DNA of 64,000 bases, taken from Providencia sp. R33. GTDB lineage: Bacteria; Pseudomonadota; Gammaproteobacteria; Enterobacterales; Enterobacteriaceae. Under the pieces are notes generated by a model. The model was not told the DNA's origin and ran no database searches. It saw only the letters and a list, made by a program, of their open reading frames with translations. Shown piece by piece: positions 50,034 through 60,662 of this stretch. The first letter of the stretch is position 1, and each line of letters begins with the position of its first letter. The translations under genes and the position numbers were made by a program. The DNA lies in the NCBI RefSeq assembly GCF_019343475.1, contig NZ_CP072453.1, forward strand, positions 1 through 64,000. The letters are read 5' to 3'.

Positions 50034-50825
50034 TCAAGGTACCATAAACTGTTGGAGTAGACGGTTACCAAAAAAAGCCATAGTTAAAATGATTGAGCCA
50101 GCAACGTGGAAGAACAAGACACGTTTTCCGCGCCAGCCACCGTGGAAGTGACCCCAAAGCAAGGTAATATAGACAAACCAAGCAATCACCGATAACACAG
50201 ATTTATGGATGTTTTCTTTATCAAAGATATTATCCATATAAATAAAACCAGTACATAAAGTCAGTGTGAGCAAAATGACACCCACTTGGGTGATATGAAA
50301 CATTTTACGCTCTACCACCATCATCGGTGGCATGTCAGGGCTAAACTTTAAGGTTTTATTTTTAAGTTGGTGGTCAATTAACGCAACTTGAAATGCATAC
50401 AGGGCAGCGATAAGTAATGTGGCATAGCTTAATAAGGCTAAACCGATATGCACAAAGAGCGGCACGCTGGCTTCTAAGTGAGTAATAAACTCACCAGGCA
50501 TGATTGTTGAAAGTAATAAATTAATGATAGCAAAGCTATACACCACAGGGGTTAGGTACCACGCTTTTCCCCAATAGGCGACAACAGTCATAATCAGGCA
50601 CATCAGTAAACTTACTGCAGAACCAAGGTTTAACAGGGTGAGATTCTGCCCATCAGCTTCACTAAAAATGAGTAATTTTAATGTGATGGCGTGTGTCACT
50701 AACGCAACAATGGCAAGTAGCATTGCCAAACGGCGATAAAGTGGTTGTTTGCGCACTTGGCCTGGAACGATCAGCAGCAGGCTGACCATGTATGTACAAA
50801 CTGCTATGACTGCAAATACTGGCAT
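50034..50825 (-). CDS. ypjD: YpjD, cytochrome c assembly-like membrane protein
   Basis: Integral membrane protein of 263 residues with about eight transmembrane helices of the CcsA/HemX (cytochrome c assembly) family. PLFVHIGLALLSYATLLIAA (about residues 124-143) and the later GHFHGGWRGKR hold conserved histidines that could face haem. Its role is unknown in enterobacteria; its fixed place between ffh and corB suggests a link to CorB. Confidence 0.9.
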   Translation of the reverse strand: MPVFAVIAVCTYMVSLLLIVPGQVRKQPLYRRLAMLLAIVALVTHAITLKLLIFSEADGQNLTLLNLGSAVSLLMCLIMTVVAYWGKAWYLTPVVYSFAIINLLLSTIMPGEFITHLEASVPLFVHIGLALLSYATLLIAALYAFQVALIDHQLKNKTLKFSPDMPPMMVVERKMFHITQVGVILLTLTLCTGFIYMDNIFDKENIHKSVLSVIAWFVYITLLWGHFHGGWRGKRVLFFHVAGSIILTMAFFGNRLLQQFMVP

Positions 50826-51200
50826 AGTATAGTGTCGATATTCATTTTTAATGGAAAGTTATTTTATAGTATAACGTGTACGGGAGCTGGCTCCAACTAT
50901 TGCTCGAGCCAATCACGGTACATTCGCGAGAGATAGCATTTCATGTACCTACAGTTTTCACTGTTTTCCCAGAAGTTCACGCCATAATAGCCCGTATCAT
51001 CTGTTTCAAACAGAGGGCAGCGAAAAAATAGCAGGTGTGATACAATCGGGAAAATATTTTTTATCGTGCTTTTTCCTTCGTTAGATTGAAGGTTTGATAC
51101 TTATAATTCAACTTGTTGACATAAAAACACTTGAAATTAGGTGTATTAGCAACCAGATCAGGCTAAACATCGGCCCATCAACAGAATTGAGCTAAGACAT
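50826..51200. other. Intergenic region between divergent ypjD and ffh
   Basis: 375 bases. A -10-like TATAAT lies at 51102-51107 and a TTGACA at 51116-51121, both facing ffh, but neither has a good partner at ideal spacing. No gene or repeat is visible. Confidence 0.55.
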
Positions 51201-52562
51201 ATGTTTGATAATTTAAGCGACAGACTATCGCGCACGTTGCGCAATATCAGCGGACGTGGGCGTCTCACTGATGACAATATTAAAGACACATTACGTGAAG
51301 TTCGCATGGCATTGCTGGAAGCTGACGTCGCGCTGCCAGTCGTCCGTGAGTTTATCCAGAAAGTCAAAGAAAGTGCCGTTGGTCAAGATGTTAATAAAAG
51401 CCTAACGCCAGGCCAAGAGTTCATCAAAATTGTTCAAAATGAACTGACTCGAGCGATGGGGGAAGAAAACCATCAGCTCAATTTGTCGGCTCAACCCCCT
51501 GCGGTTGTCTTAATGGCGGGTTTGCAAGGTGCGGGTAAAACAACCAGCGTTGCAAAACTGGGTAAACATTTAAAAGAGAAGCAAAAGAAAAAAGTTTTAG
51601 TGGTCTCTGCTGACGTATATCGCCCAGCGGCGATCAAACAGCTTGAAACCTTAGCCGAATCGGTTGGCATTGATTTCTTCCCATCAGAAGTGCAAGAAAA
51701 GCCCGCGGCTATCGTGCAAAAAGCCTTAAAGCACGCACAACTCCAATTCTACGATGTGTTATTAGTGGATACCGCAGGTCGCTTACACGTTGATGAAGCG
51801 ATGATGGAAGAAATCCAAGAAGTTCATCGTATTATTAAGCCTGTTGAAACCTTATTCGTCGTCGATGCGATGACGGGGCAGGATGCGGCAAATACAGCGA
51901 AAGCGTTTAACGAAGCTTTGCCATTGACAGGGGTGGTATTAACCAAAGTTGATGGTGATGCGCGTGGTGGTGCGGCGTTGTCGATTCGTGCAATCACAGG
52001 TAAACCGATTAAATTCTTAGGGGTTGGTGAAAAAACTGATGCCTTAGAACCGTTCCATCCAGAACGTGTCGCATCCCGTATTCTGGGTATGGGTGATGTG
52101 ATTTCTCTGATTGAAGAGATTGAACACAAAGTTGACCGTGATGAAGCAGAGAAATTAGCGAAAAAGCTCAAAACGGGTGATAGTTTTGATTTAAATGACT
52201 TCTTAAGTCAATTAAAGCAAATGCGTAATATGGGTGGCATGGCGAGCATGATGAGTAAGATGCCTGGAATGTCCCAGTTACCAGACGCCGTTAAATCACA
52301 AATGGATGATAAAATCACGGTTCGTATGGAAGCGATGATTAACTCCATGACGCGCAAAGAGCGTGAAAAACCAGAAATTATTAAAGGTTCCCGTAAACGT
52401 CGTATTGCGGCAGGTTCGGGAACGACCGTGCAAGAAGTTAACCGCCTTTTAAAACAATTTGATGATATGCAACGCATGATGAAGAAAATGAAAAAAGGTG
52501 GCTTAGCCAAGATGATGCGCGGCATGAAGGGTATGATGCCTCCTGGTTTTCCGGGGCGTTAA
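51201..52562 (+). CDS. ffh: Signal recognition particle protein Ffh
   Basis: GTPase that, with 4.5S RNA, targets nascent membrane proteins to FtsY and the translocon. It has 453 residues: N domain (1-90), G domain with P-loop GLQGAGKTTSVAKLG (about 105-119), DTAGRLHVDEAMM and TKVDGDARGGAAL, and the methionine-rich M domain (from about 330) ending in MRGMKGMMPPGFPGR, which binds the RNA and signal peptides. Confidence 0.98.
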   Translation: MFDNLSDRLSRTLRNISGRGRLTDDNIKDTLREVRMALLEADVALPVVREFIQKVKESAVGQDVNKSLTPGQEFIKIVQNELTRAMGEENHQLNLSAQPPAVVLMAGLQGAGKTTSVAKLGKHLKEKQKKKVLVVSADVYRPAAIKQLETLAESVGIDFFPSEVQEKPAAIVQKALKHAQLQFYDVLLVDTAGRLHVDEAMMEEIQEVHRIIKPVETLFVVDAMTGQDAANTAKAFNEALPLTGVVLTKVDGDARGGAALSIRAITGKPIKFLGVGEKTDALEPFHPERVASRILGMGDVISLIEEIEHKVDRDEAEKLAKKLKTGDSFDLNDFLSQLKQMRNMGGMASMMSKMPGMSQLPDAVKSQMDDKITVRMEAMINSMTRKEREKPEIIKGSRKRRIAAGSGTTVQEVNRLLKQFDDMQRMMKKMKKGGLAKMMRGMKGMMPPGFPGR

Positions 52563-52644
52563 GCAATAAAGCCTCAAACAAAACGCACTTTTGATTGATT
52601 TTTGTGTCAAAGTGAGTAAACTTTTCGGGCTTTTTATATGACAG

Positions 52645-52680
52645 CCGGACTCTATCCCTCGATGGAGTCTGGTTGTTTTA
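52645..52680 (+). terminator. Hairpin between ffh and rpsP
   Basis: CCGGACTCTAT pairs with ATGGAGTCTGG (11 bases with wobbles) around a CCCTCG loop and is followed by TTGTTTTATT. It ends 26 bases before the rpsP ATG, so it may be the ffh terminator, or part of the rpsP leader used for ribosomal-protein control. Confidence 0.65.
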
Positions 52681-52698
52681 TTAACTAATGAGGATGTT

Positions 52699-52947
52699 AT
52701 GGTAACAATTCGTTTATCTCGTGGCGGCGCTAAAAAACGTCCGTTCTACCAAATCGTTGTAACCGATAGCCGCAATGCGCGTGACGGTCGTTTCATTGAG
52801 CGTATCGGTTTCTTCAACCCGATCGCTGCAGGTCAAGCAGAAGAACTGCGTTTAGACTTGGACCGTGTTGAGCATTGGGTTGGCTTAGGCGCAACTATTT
52901 CTGACCGTGTTGCACAACTGGTCAAACAAGCTAAGAAAGCAGCTTAA
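52699..52947 (+). CDS. rpsP: Ribosomal protein bS16
   Basis: Small-subunit protein of 82 residues ([34 protein letters not shown]), required for 30S assembly. GAGGA precedes the ATG. First gene of the conserved rpsP-rimM-trmD-rplS operon. Confidence 0.98.
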   Translation: MVTIRLSRGGAKKRPFYQIVVTDSRNARDGRFIERIGFFNPIAAGQAEELRLDLDRVEHWVGLGATISDRVAQLVKQAKKAA

Positions 52948-52965
52948 TCTGTCGCGGTGGTAACA

Positions 52966-53511
52966 ATGAGCAAGCAAACTAAACTACAGCCACCTGAAAA
53001 CCCAATTGTATTGGGGAAATTAGGTGCGGCATACGGTATTCGTGGTTGGCTCAAAGTTTTTTCGTCCACCGAGCATGCTGAAAGTATTTTTGAGTATCAG
53101 CCTTGGTTTATCCAACGTTCAGGTCAATGGCAACACATTGAAATTGAAGATTGGAAACATCATAACAAGGATATCATCGTCAAGCTGAATGGGGTCGATG
53201 ACCGCGATGCAGCTGCGCTTTTGACTAACTTTGAAATTGCGGTTGATTCAACCCAACTTCCTGAGTTAGAAAACGAATACTACTGGAAAGACCTGATGGG
53301 CTGCCATGTAGTGACGTTACAAGGCTATGACCTTGGTACCATCACTGACATGATGGAGACCGGTTCGAATGATGTACTGGTCATTAAGGCGAATTTAAAA
53401 GATGCATTTGGCATCAAGGAGCGGTTGGTTCCGTTTCTTGATGGGCAGGTTATCAAGAAAGTCGATCTCGATGCCAAACTCATTGAAGTGGATTGGGATC
53501 CTGGTTTTTAA
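52966..53511 (+). CDS. rimM: Ribosome maturation factor RimM
   Basis: Binds S19 during 30S maturation. It has 181 residues: RimM N-domain ([20 protein letters not shown], residues 16-35) and PRC-barrel (from about residue 100; [20 protein letters not shown]), ending in EVDWDPGF like E. coli RimM. The ATG at 52966 aligns with E. coli; a GTG nine bases upstream is less likely. Confidence 0.97.
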   Translation: MSKQTKLQPPENPIVLGKLGAAYGIRGWLKVFSSTEHAESIFEYQPWFIQRSGQWQHIEIEDWKHHNKDIIVKLNGVDDRDAAALLTNFEIAVDSTQLPELENEYYWKDLMGCHVVTLQGYDLGTITDMMETGSNDVLVIKANLKDAFGIKERLVPFLDGQVIKKVDLDAKLIEVDWDPGF

Positions 53512-53549
53512 ATCTCCGGTTGAACGGTTTTGATAAGTGGGACGATATC

Positions 53550-54314
53550 ATGTGGATTGGTGTAATTAGCCTGTTTCCCGAAATGTTCCGCGCAATAACC
53601 GAGTACGGGGTAACTGGTCGGGCAGTGAAAAATGGCCTGCTAACATTTGAGTGCTGGAATCCACGGGACTTTACCCACGATAGGCACAAAACTGTTGATG
53701 ATCGCCCCTATGGTGGTGGTCCAGGCATGCTGATGATGGTGCAACCGTTAAAGGATGCAATCAACGCAGCAAGAACTGAGGCTGGTGAGGGTGCAAAGGT
53801 TATTTATCTTTCACCGCAAGGGCGCAAACTAAGTCAAGACGGTGTTTGCGAGCTGGCAACCAATGAGAAGCTAATTCTTGTTTGTGGCCGCTATGAAGGC
53901 ATTGATGAGCGTATCATTCAAACCGAAGTTGACGAAGAATGGTCCATCGGCGATTACGTTCTCAGTGGTGGGGAGCTCCCCGCAATGGTGTTGATAGACT
54001 CAGTTTCTCGGTTTATACCGGGGGTGCTAGGTCATCAAGCCTCTGCTCAAGAAGATTCTTTTGCCGATGGCTTGTTAGATTGTCCTCACTATACCCGCCC
54101 TGAAGTGTTAGATGGCATGCAAGTCCCGGATGTATTACTTTCGGGGAATCACGCTAAAATAGATAGCTGGCGCATGAAACAATCACTTGGCCGTACCTGG
54201 CTTAGAAGACCTGAGCTTCTGGAAAGCCTAGCTCTGACTGACGAGCAGAGGATGTTGCTGACTGAGTTCCAGCGTGAACATCAGTCTGAGCAACAAATGA
54301 ATCCAGACAATTAA
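53550..54314 (+). CDS. trmD: tRNA (guanine-37-N1)-methyltransferase
   Basis: SPOUT-class enzyme that methylates G37 next to the anticodon and prevents +1 frameshifting; essential. It has 254 residues: [34 protein letters not shown] (about 50-63), the SAM knot [13 protein letters not shown] and [17 protein letters not shown]. Third gene of the operon; the start is placed at MWIGV because the frame upstream runs through rimM. Confidence 0.98.
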   Translation: MWIGVISLFPEMFRAITEYGVTGRAVKNGLLTFECWNPRDFTHDRHKTVDDRPYGGGPGMLMMVQPLKDAINAARTEAGEGAKVIYLSPQGRKLSQDGVCELATNEKLILVCGRYEGIDERIIQTEVDEEWSIGDYVLSGGELPAMVLIDSVSRFIPGVLGHQASAQEDSFADGLLDCPHYTRPEVLDGMQVPDVLLSGNHAKIDSWRMKQSLGRTWLRRPELLESLALTDEQRMLLTEFQREHQSEQQMNPDN

Positions 54315-54340
54315 TTGTCTAAACATATCAGTTTACCTAG

Positions 54341-54709
<369 letters not shown>

Positions 54710-54739
54710 TACGCTTTCGCTACATCCGAAAGTTGAAGG

Positions 54740-54764
54740 GGCCCGCCTTAGTGCGGGCCTTTTT
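54740..54764 (+). terminator. Terminator of the rpsP operon
   Basis: GGCCCGC and GCGGGCC form a seven-base GC-rich stem followed by five T, 31 bases after rplS. Confidence 0.92.
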
Positions 54765-54775
54765 ATATTTGTCAC

Positions 54776-54836
54776 TATATTCGTCATATTTCAAGTTGTC
54801 GCTGTGTTGGCTACGTTCAGTCACACTAGTCACATC
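54776..54836. repeat. Partial ERIC copy (left half)
   Basis: 61 bases beginning TATATTCGTCATATTTCAAG that repeat the left half of the full element immediately following, with a few differences. It stops after GTCACAT. Confidence 0.82.
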
Positions 54837-54964
54837 TATATTCGTCATATTTCAAGTTGTCGCTGTGTTGGCTTCGCTCGGCCACACAGGTCACATACTT
54901 ATGTATGCTCCCTGCGATGTCCTCACTTTGCCGCCTTGCTACAACTCGAACTATTTAGAATATA
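54837..54964. repeat. ERIC element, full length
   Basis: 128 bases matching the enterobacterial repetitive intergenic consensus: TATATTC / GAATATA terminal inverted repeats, central CACATACTTATGTATGCTCC, then TTTGCCGCCTTGCTACAAC. It lies between rplS and aroF. The open frame running through it is incidental. Confidence 0.9.
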
Positions 54965-54987
54965 GTTGAGAAGTTAATTTCTCAGTG

Positions 54988-55148
54988 TGTAAATTAATTT
55001 TTACGAAAAAAGCTATGTTTTAACTCTACATTGAATATTTAAATGTTAATTTGATGTTAATTTAATTTATTATTAGCATCTTGTGATGATGTAAATTATT
55101 ATTTACGATTGTGGAAATATTTTACATAAATGGATTGAATTGTTTACG
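54988..55148 (+). promoter_or_regulatory. TyrR boxes and promoter of aroF-tyrA
   Basis: Two strong TyrR boxes match TGTAAA-N6-TTTACA at 11 of 12 positions: 54988-55005 and 55090-55107 (both end TTTACG). A third, weaker one lies at 55131-55148 (TGGATT-N6-TTTACG) and keeps the key G-N14-C. The last overlaps a -35 box TTGAAT (55135-55140), which is followed after 16 bases by TATGTT (55157-55162). One weak and two strong boxes upstream of the start is the arrangement known for E. coli aroF, repressed by TyrR with tyrosine. Confidence 0.85.
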
Positions 55149-55240
55149 ATGCATGGTATGTTATTACCCATGCACTCAAACACAATACGTAAACAATAAA
55201 CCAAGCAAATATAAGCTAATTAAGTAGGTAAAAAATGATC

Positions 55241-56329
55241 ATGCAAAAAGATGTACTCAACAATGTGAATATTCAAGACGAGCAGGTATTAATCACTCCT
55301 GAGAGTCTGAAAGAGAAATATCCGCTGAGTCACAGCAACCTGCATGCCATTGCGACATCGCGTCAAGTTATTGCGGATATTATCCATCAACGTGATCCTC
55401 GCTTACTCGTGGTATGTGGTCCTTGCTCAATCCATGATGTGGATGCTGCGATTGAATATGGTGAGCGCCTGCAAAAATTAGCCGAAGAGTTAAGTGATAG
55501 CTTATATATTGTGATGCGTGTGTACTTTGAAAAACCACGGACGACAGTGGGCTGGAAAGGCTTAATTAGTGACCCATTTATGGATGGAACATTCCAAATG
55601 GAAAAAGGCCTGCATATTGCTCGCGACTTATTGACTAACTTAGTCAATATGGGGCTTCCACTGGCGACCGAAGCATTAGACCCAAATAACCCACAGTACT
55701 TAGGGGATTTATTCAGCTGGTCTGCCATTGGCGCAAGAACCACTGAATCACAAACCCACCGTGAAATGGCATCGGGTCTCTCAATGCCTGTCGGGTTTAA
55801 AAATGGTACGGATGGCAGTTTATCTACGGCAATCAACGCATTGAAAGCGGCCGCAATGCCACATCGTTTCATGGGAATTAACCAATCGGGCCAAGTTTGC
55901 TTATTACACACCAAGGGCAACAGCAATGGTCATGTGATTTTACGCGGTGGTAAAACTCCAAACTACAGTGCTGAAGATATTGCGGCATGTGAAGCCGAAA
56001 TGCGTAAAGCAGGGTTGGAACCATCATTAATGGTGGATTGCAGTCACGGTAACTCAAATAAAGATTACCGCCGTCAGCCACTGGTAGTTGATTCAATTAT
56101 CGAACAAATTGTTAATGGTAATGAGTCAATTACAGGTATTATGCTGGAAAGCCATATTAATGAAGGCAACCAAACCTCTGAACAGCCACGCGATGCGATG
56201 AAGTACGGCGTTTCTGTGACAGATGCCTGCATTAACTGGCAGACAACAGAGACTGTATTGCGTAATTTACATCAGGCGTTATTGCCTGTGCTTGAACAAC
56301 GCACGCAGAAATTGAGCAAAGTGAGCTGA
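55241..56329 (+). CDS. aroF: 3-deoxy-7-phosphoheptulonate synthase, Tyr-sensitive type
   Basis: Class I DAHP synthase, first step of the shikimate pathway (PEP plus erythrose-4-phosphate). It has 362 residues from [20 protein letters not shown], which aligns with E. coli AroF; an ATG six bases upstream is also possible. [34 protein letters not shown] and [12 protein letters not shown] are active-site motifs. Identity as the tyrosine-regulated isozyme rests on sequence, TyrR boxes and the following tyrA. Confidence 0.96.
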   Translation: MQKDVLNNVNIQDEQVLITPESLKEKYPLSHSNLHAIATSRQVIADIIHQRDPRLLVVCGPCSIHDVDAAIEYGERLQKLAEELSDSLYIVMRVYFEKPRTTVGWKGLISDPFMDGTFQMEKGLHIARDLLTNLVNMGLPLATEALDPNNPQYLGDLFSWSAIGARTTESQTHREMASGLSMPVGFKNGTDGSLSTAINALKAAAMPHRFMGINQSGQVCLLHTKGNSNGHVILRGGKTPNYSAEDIAACEAEMRKAGLEPSLMVDCSHGNSNKDYRRQPLVVDSIIEQIVNGNESITGIMLESHINEGNQTSEQPRDAMKYGVSVTDACINWQTTETVLRNLHQALLPVLEQRTQKLSKVS

Positions 56330-56342
56330 TCAAGGTATTAGT

Positions 56343-57464
56343 ATGTCTGTTGAGTTATCCCATTTACGGGACCAAATTGATGCGGTTGATAAATCCTTAT
56401 TGGATTTATTAGCCAAAAGGTTGCAACTTGTGGCGGAAGTTGGCGAAGTCAAAAGCTTACACGGGTTGCCAATTTATGTACCTGAGCGCGAGTCGAGCAT
56501 GTTAGCCGCTCGGCGCGCTGAAGCAGAACGCATGGGGATCCCGCCTGATCTGATTGAAGATATATTGCGTCGGATCATGCGTGAATCTTACGCACGTGAA
56601 AATGACAAAGGTTTCAAGACTCTTAACCCGAATGCTGGCCCAATTGTTATCGTGGGCGGTGATGGGAAGATGGGGCGGTTATTCCATCGCCTTCTGACGT
56701 TGTCTGGTTATCAGGTAAAAACGCTGAATCAACATGATTGGCCGCAGGCTGAATCCATTGTTGCGGGTGCTAGTGTGGTGATGGTTAGCGTACCTATCCA
56801 TTTAACCGTTCAGGTGATTAACCAACTGCCAAAATTGGATAAAGGCACTATTTTGATGGATATTGCGTCTATCAAACAACAGCCATTAGAGGCTATGTTA
56901 GCCGTACATGAAGGGCCTGTTTTGGGGCTTCACCCGATGTTTGGGCCTGATATTGGCAGCGTAGCAAAACAAGTTTTTGCTTATTGCAATGGTCGTGGCG
57001 CGGAGTCTTATCAATGGTTCCTTGAACAGTTATTAGTTTGGGGGGCGCGTTTGAAAGAAATTTCAGCGCAAGAGCACGATAAAAACATGAGTTTTATCCA
57101 AGCGTTACGCCACTTTACGACCTTTACTTATGGGCAAAACTTGGCAAAAGAGGATATTGATTTACAGCAGCTTCTTGAGCTGTCATCACCCATCTACCGT
57201 TTAGAACTGGCGATGGTGGGGCGGTTATTTGCTCAAGACCCTCAGTTGTATGCAGATATCATCATGTCTTCGGATAAAAACGTAGAATTAATTCGCCGCT
57301 ATCATCAGCTTTTAGGGCAGTCCATAGAAATGCTTGAAAAGAAAGATAAAGCTGAATTTATTCGTCAATTTAATCAAGTTAGTCAATGGTTCGGCGAAGA
57401 TGCCCACCATTTTATGAAAGAAAGCCAATCATTGTTACAACGTGCCAACGATAATCGCAAGTAA
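56343..57464 (+). CDS. tyrA: Chorismate mutase / prephenate dehydrogenase
   Basis: Bifunctional enzyme leading to tyrosine. It has 373 residues: AroQ chorismate mutase (about 1-90; [20 protein letters not shown]) and NAD-dependent prephenate dehydrogenase (about 95-373; [26 protein letters not shown] with the catalytic histidine). Second gene of aroF-tyrA, 13 bases after aroF. Confidence 0.97.
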   Translation: MSVELSHLRDQIDAVDKSLLDLLAKRLQLVAEVGEVKSLHGLPIYVPERESSMLAARRAEAERMGIPPDLIEDILRRIMRESYARENDKGFKTLNPNAGPIVIVGGDGKMGRLFHRLLTLSGYQVKTLNQHDWPQAESIVAGASVVMVSVPIHLTVQVINQLPKLDKGTILMDIASIKQQPLEAMLAVHEGPVLGLHPMFGPDIGSVAKQVFAYCNGRGAESYQWFLEQLLVWGARLKEISAQEHDKNMSFIQALRHFTTFTYGQNLAKEDIDLQQLLELSSPIYRLELAMVGRLFAQDPQLYADIIMSSDKNVELIRRYHQLLGQSIEMLEKKDKAEFIRQFNQVSQWFGEDAHHFMKESQSLLQRANDNRK

Positions 57465-57472
57465 TCATCCCC

Positions 57473-57509
57473 GCCTTCTATTGTGTCGTTTGCAGTAGAG
57501 GGCTTTTTT
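57473..57509 (+). terminator. Terminator of aroF-tyrA
   Basis: GCCTTCTA and TAGAGGGC form an eight-base stem (one wobble) with a 15-base loop and six T. Confidence 0.75.
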
Positions 57510-57714
57510 ACTGTTAATATTTTGTTATTTCAGGTAATCTCTCTTTTTCGAACATCTAATTTCGATATTTTATTTTAAATACGTAATTTTACTTATATCC
57601 TGTACTTTTGATTAAAAAGCCTCCTTCCTTGCCTAAATAAGCGATCTTTCCCTATTTAATTACAAATTAATCGATTTATAAAATTGATAATTTAAAATCG
57701 ATCGATTTATATGA

Positions 57715-57741
57715 TAAAGGTATGACGTATTTTACCGATAA
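57715..57741 (+). promoter_or_regulatory. Sigma-28 (FliA) promoter of the chemoreceptor gene
   Basis: TAAAGGTA, 11 bases, ACCGATAA: fits the FliA consensus TAAAGTTT-N11-GCCGATAA with exact spacing. It is 36 bases before the ATG. Confidence 0.85.
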
Positions 57742-57777
57742 CACTACTCATTCAACGATGGCTAGCGTGGTAAATAT

Positions 57778-59343
57778 ATGTCTTTTAAAAATCTCAAAAT
57801 TAGTATGAAGTTAACGATAGCATTTGGGGGATTTGTTACGCTTATTATCCTGAGCTCACTCTTTTCTTTGGCCAATATGAACCGAGCCAATGATGGGATG
57901 AAACAAGTTCTGTATGAAAGTTACCCTATTGCCTCAACAGCAGGGCAGATGATGGATAACTTTTATTCATTTATTGGTATTCAAGAATTGATTTTACTTG
58001 ATGACCGAGGGAGCGATAAGCGGCGTGAAGAGTTAGCCAAAATTACATTAAAAATTAATGAATTGATGGAGAGCTTAGAACAAAATGTCACGGACGATCG
58101 CTCAAAAGAGGTACTTTCTGAATTGCGGATTATCCGTCAACAATTCCATTCGTCAATTGCGCGTATTAATACATTCCTTTCAGAAAATAATCGCCAAGCA
58201 GCCATTGATGAAATGATGGCAAAAACATCGAGTATTCAGCGGGATTATCGAGACCACATCCAAACATTAATGGCTATTCAAGATCTAGAAATGCAGGACA
58301 TTGGTCGTACCGTTAATGCCGATTATGAGAGCAATAAAATTTTACTGGCAATTCTCTCAGTGATCAGCATTGCTGCGGGTTGTGTGATGGGGTGGTTTAT
58401 CACCATGATGATCACTCGCCCACTCGAAAGTGCTGTTGGCTTGGCGCAATCTATTGCCAATGGAGATTTAACGAAAGAGGTTAAAGTAGATTCAAAAGAT
58501 GAAACGGGTATTTTATTGAATGCACTGAATGACATGAAAGGCCAGTTAGTTGAAATTGTCCAAGAGGTGCAAAAAGGCTCTGAAAGCATTTCCGCAGCAG
58601 CAGGGCAAATCGTAGCCGGTAACCAGAACTTAGCTGCACGTACTGAAGAGCAAGCAGCCTCGGTTGAAGAGACAGCAAGTTCTATGGAACAAATTACGTC
58701 AACCGTAAAAAACACCACTGAGCATACTCATGAAGCCAGTATGTTAGCGGAACAAGCGGCAGTGGTTGTGCAAAACAATGGTCAGATGATGAACCAATTG
58801 ACTAATAAAATGCGCGCCATTAATGCATCATCATTACAAATGACCGACATTATTAATTTAATCGACTCGATTGCATTCCAAACTAATATTTTGGCACTAA
58901 ATGCTTCGGTTGAAGCAGCAAGAGCAGGTGAACATGGTCGCGGTTTTGCGGTGGTTGCCGGTGAAGTGCGCTTATTAGCACAAAAAAGTGCGGCATCAGC
59001 CAATGATATCAAGGGGCTGATTGAGAACTCTTCATCGCAAACCAAAGAAGGCATGGAACTCGTTGAGAAAGCCACTGAACAAATTCATGGCATGATTGAT
59101 AGTGTAAAAGAAATGAACGCGTTACTGCAAGAAATTGGTCAGGCAAGCCAAGAAGAAAGCGACGGAATTTCACAAATTAATAGTGCAGTGGGGCAATTAG
59201 ATTTAACGACACAACAAAATGCCAGCTTAGTTGAAGAATCGGTTGTGGCAGCTGATTCATTAAATGAGCAAGCATTCCACTTGAAAAAACTCGTGAATTA
59301 CTTCCGCGTTAATTCTAACTATCAGTCAGAAACGACAATGTAA
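57778..59343 (+). CDS. Methyl-accepting chemotaxis protein
   Basis: Transmembrane chemoreceptor of 521 residues: TM1 (about 12-33), periplasmic four-helix-bundle sensor (about 34-187), TM2 (about 188-212), HAMP (about 213-265), and a cytoplasmic coiled coil with the signalling hairpin [20 protein letters not shown] (364-383). Methylation-type glutamine/glutamate helices flank it. The C-terminus ([15 protein letters not shown]) lacks the NWETF CheR-binding pentapeptide, so it probably depends on other receptors for efficient adaptation. Ligand unknown; the gene is transcribed from a FliA promoter and so belongs to the flagellar class 3 regulon. Confidence 0.95.
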   Translation: MSFKNLKISMKLTIAFGGFVTLIILSSLFSLANMNRANDGMKQVLYESYPIASTAGQMMDNFYSFIGIQELILLDDRGSDKRREELAKITLKINELMESLEQNVTDDRSKEVLSELRIIRQQFHSSIARINTFLSENNRQAAIDEMMAKTSSIQRDYRDHIQTLMAIQDLEMQDIGRTVNADYESNKILLAILSVISIAAGCVMGWFITMMITRPLESAVGLAQSIANGDLTKEVKVDSKDETGILLNALNDMKGQLVEIVQEVQKGSESISAAAGQIVAGNQNLAARTEEQAASVEETASSMEQITSTVKNTTEHTHEASMLAEQAAVVVQNNGQMMNQLTNKMRAINASSLQMTDIINLIDSIAFQTNILALNASVEAARAGEHGRGFAVVAGEVRLLAQKSAASANDIKGLIENSSSQTKEGMELVEKATEQIHGMIDSVKEMNALLQEIGQASQEESDGISQINSAVGQLDLTTQQNASLVEESVVAADSLNEQAFHLKKLVNYFRVNSNYQSETTM

Positions 59344-59351
59344 CCTTGATT

Positions 59352-59383
59352 AAAGGCTGCTTTTTTATTTAAGCAGCCTTTTT
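59352..59383. terminator. Bidirectional terminator between the MCP gene and pheA
   Basis: AAAGGCTGCTT and AAGCAGCCTTT form an 11-base stem with an eight-base loop between convergent genes. Confidence 0.88.
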
Positions 59384-59391
59384 ACGTTTAA

Positions 59392-60564
59392 TTATGGTGT
59401 TACTTTTTCAGGTTCAACGGGAACAATATTTTCAGATGGGTAGCAGCCTAACACTTTTATTGAACGTGTAATTGCAGAAAGTTCTTTAAGTGCTTGTTGC
59501 AGATTATCTGAACGTAAGTTTGCGTGAACATCGATATAAAACATCTCTTCCCAAGGTTTGCCATTAATTGGACGAGACTCCAATTTGCTCATAATTATCT
59601 TATTATTTTTTAAAATAACTAATGCATCAACCAATGCCCCTGCTTGCTGGCCTGTGGTGATTAATAGCGTGGTTTTAGCAGGAACTTGTTCAGTCACTTC
59701 AATAGATTGCGGTGCAACCACAATAAAGCGGGTCATATTGATTTGTTGGTTCGCTAAATTGTGCTCAACAACGTGTAAGTTATATAACGCTCCGCCTGCT
59801 TCACTACCAAGAGCAGCCACATTGGAGGTATTTTGCTCAGCAACCATTTGCATTGCAGTTGATGTACTATCGCAATATTTTATTTTCCACTGTGGGAACT
59901 GGGCTAAATATTGACTGCATTGTTGGAAAGGTTGAGGGTGGCTATAAACTGTATCAATGAGGCTTAAATCAGTATTACCTGTGGTGAGCAAACAATGGTT
60001 AATAGGTAAACGGATTTCTCCCACAATAGAGAGCGATGTATTTTGCAGTAAATCGTAAACATCATTAATTGCCCCTGAACTGGTATTTTCAATCGGTAAA
60101 ATACCGTACTCTGCTTGCCCACTTTCAACTAATGAAAAAATATCTTGGAATTTATTACAGCTACATTCGACAAGTTGATCAAAATGACGAGCAGAATATT
60201 GGCGCGCTGCGATATGTGAATAAGAACCTTTGGGGCCTAAAAAAGCAAAACGGGCAGTGTCACTCGGCGTTAAATTTAAGTGCTTTTGTAAAATCGCTTG
60301 TTGGGTTAATACCGAGTCTTCGATGATCATCTGAAATAAGCGAGTAATATAAAAACCATCAAGGCCAAGTGGCTTGCCTTTATTAATAAGAACATCCAAA
60401 AGCTGGCGTTCGCGGTCTTTATCACGAATAGGGCGGTTGTCATCAATTTTTGTTTCTGCAACTTCTGCTGCAAACCCACGGCGTTTTGCCAAAAGGTTTA
60501 GGAGCTCACTATCTAACTGGCTTATTTTTTCTCGTACTTTCAGTAAATTAGTGCTGTTTTCCAT
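59392..60564 (-). CDS. pheA: Chorismate mutase / prephenate dehydratase
   Basis: Bifunctional enzyme leading to phenylalanine. It has 390 residues: AroQ mutase (about 1-90; [22 protein letters not shown] pattern near residue 7), prephenate dehydratase (about 100-285; [32 protein letters not shown]), and a C-terminal ACT regulatory domain with [13 protein letters not shown] and [14 protein letters not shown] for phenylalanine feedback. The ATG at 60564 is preferred over a codon nine bases upstream because it aligns with E. coli. Controlled by the leader at 60592-60707. Confidence 0.96.
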   Translation of the reverse strand: MENSTNLLKVREKISQLDSELLNLLAKRRGFAAEVAETKIDDNRPIRDKDRERQLLDVLINKGKPLGLDGFYITRLFQMIIEDSVLTQQAILQKHLNLTPSDTARFAFLGPKGSYSHIAARQYSARHFDQLVECSCNKFQDIFSLVESGQAEYGILPIENTSSGAINDVYDLLQNTSLSIVGEIRLPINHCLLTTGNTDLSLIDTVYSHPQPFQQCSQYLAQFPQWKIKYCDSTSTAMQMVAEQNTSNVAALGSEAGGALYNLHVVEHNLANQQINMTRFIVVAPQSIEVTEQVPAKTTLLITTGQQAGALVDALVILKNNKIIMSKLESRPINGKPWEEMFYIDVHANLRSDNLQQALKELSAITRSIKVLGCYPSENIVPVEPEKVTP

Positions 60565-60591
60565 CCTGCCCACCCTGTAATGTCGTGATAT

Positions 60592-60618
60592 AAAAAAAGC
60601 CCCCTAGTTGGGGGCTTT
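60592..60618 (-). terminator. pheA attenuator terminator
   Basis: On the minus strand AGCCCCC and GGGGGCT form a stem followed by a run of seven T. Its left arm can instead pair with AGGGGCTTT (60660-60652) to form an antiterminator. It lies between the leader peptide and pheA. Confidence 0.88.
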
Positions 60619-60662
60619 CTAATTTTGTCTTCTTTTCTTTCTCGAACGACAAAAGCCCCTAA

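Larger units (their letters stand above)
57465..57777 (+). other. tyrA-MCP gap
   Basis: 313 bases. It contains the tyrA terminator (57473-57509), a stretch at 57669-57712 with repeated ATCGATTTAT and AAATCGAT inverted copies, and the FliA-type promoter at 57715-57741. No gene is present. Confidence 0.7.

Noticed and set aside
54733..54969. Open frame of 78 codons after rplS
   Set aside because: It runs through the rplS terminator and the ERIC copies; repeat-derived.
55387..55926. Minus-strand frame of 179 codons opposite aroF
   Set aside because: Antisense to the conserved aroF catalytic core, no independent support.
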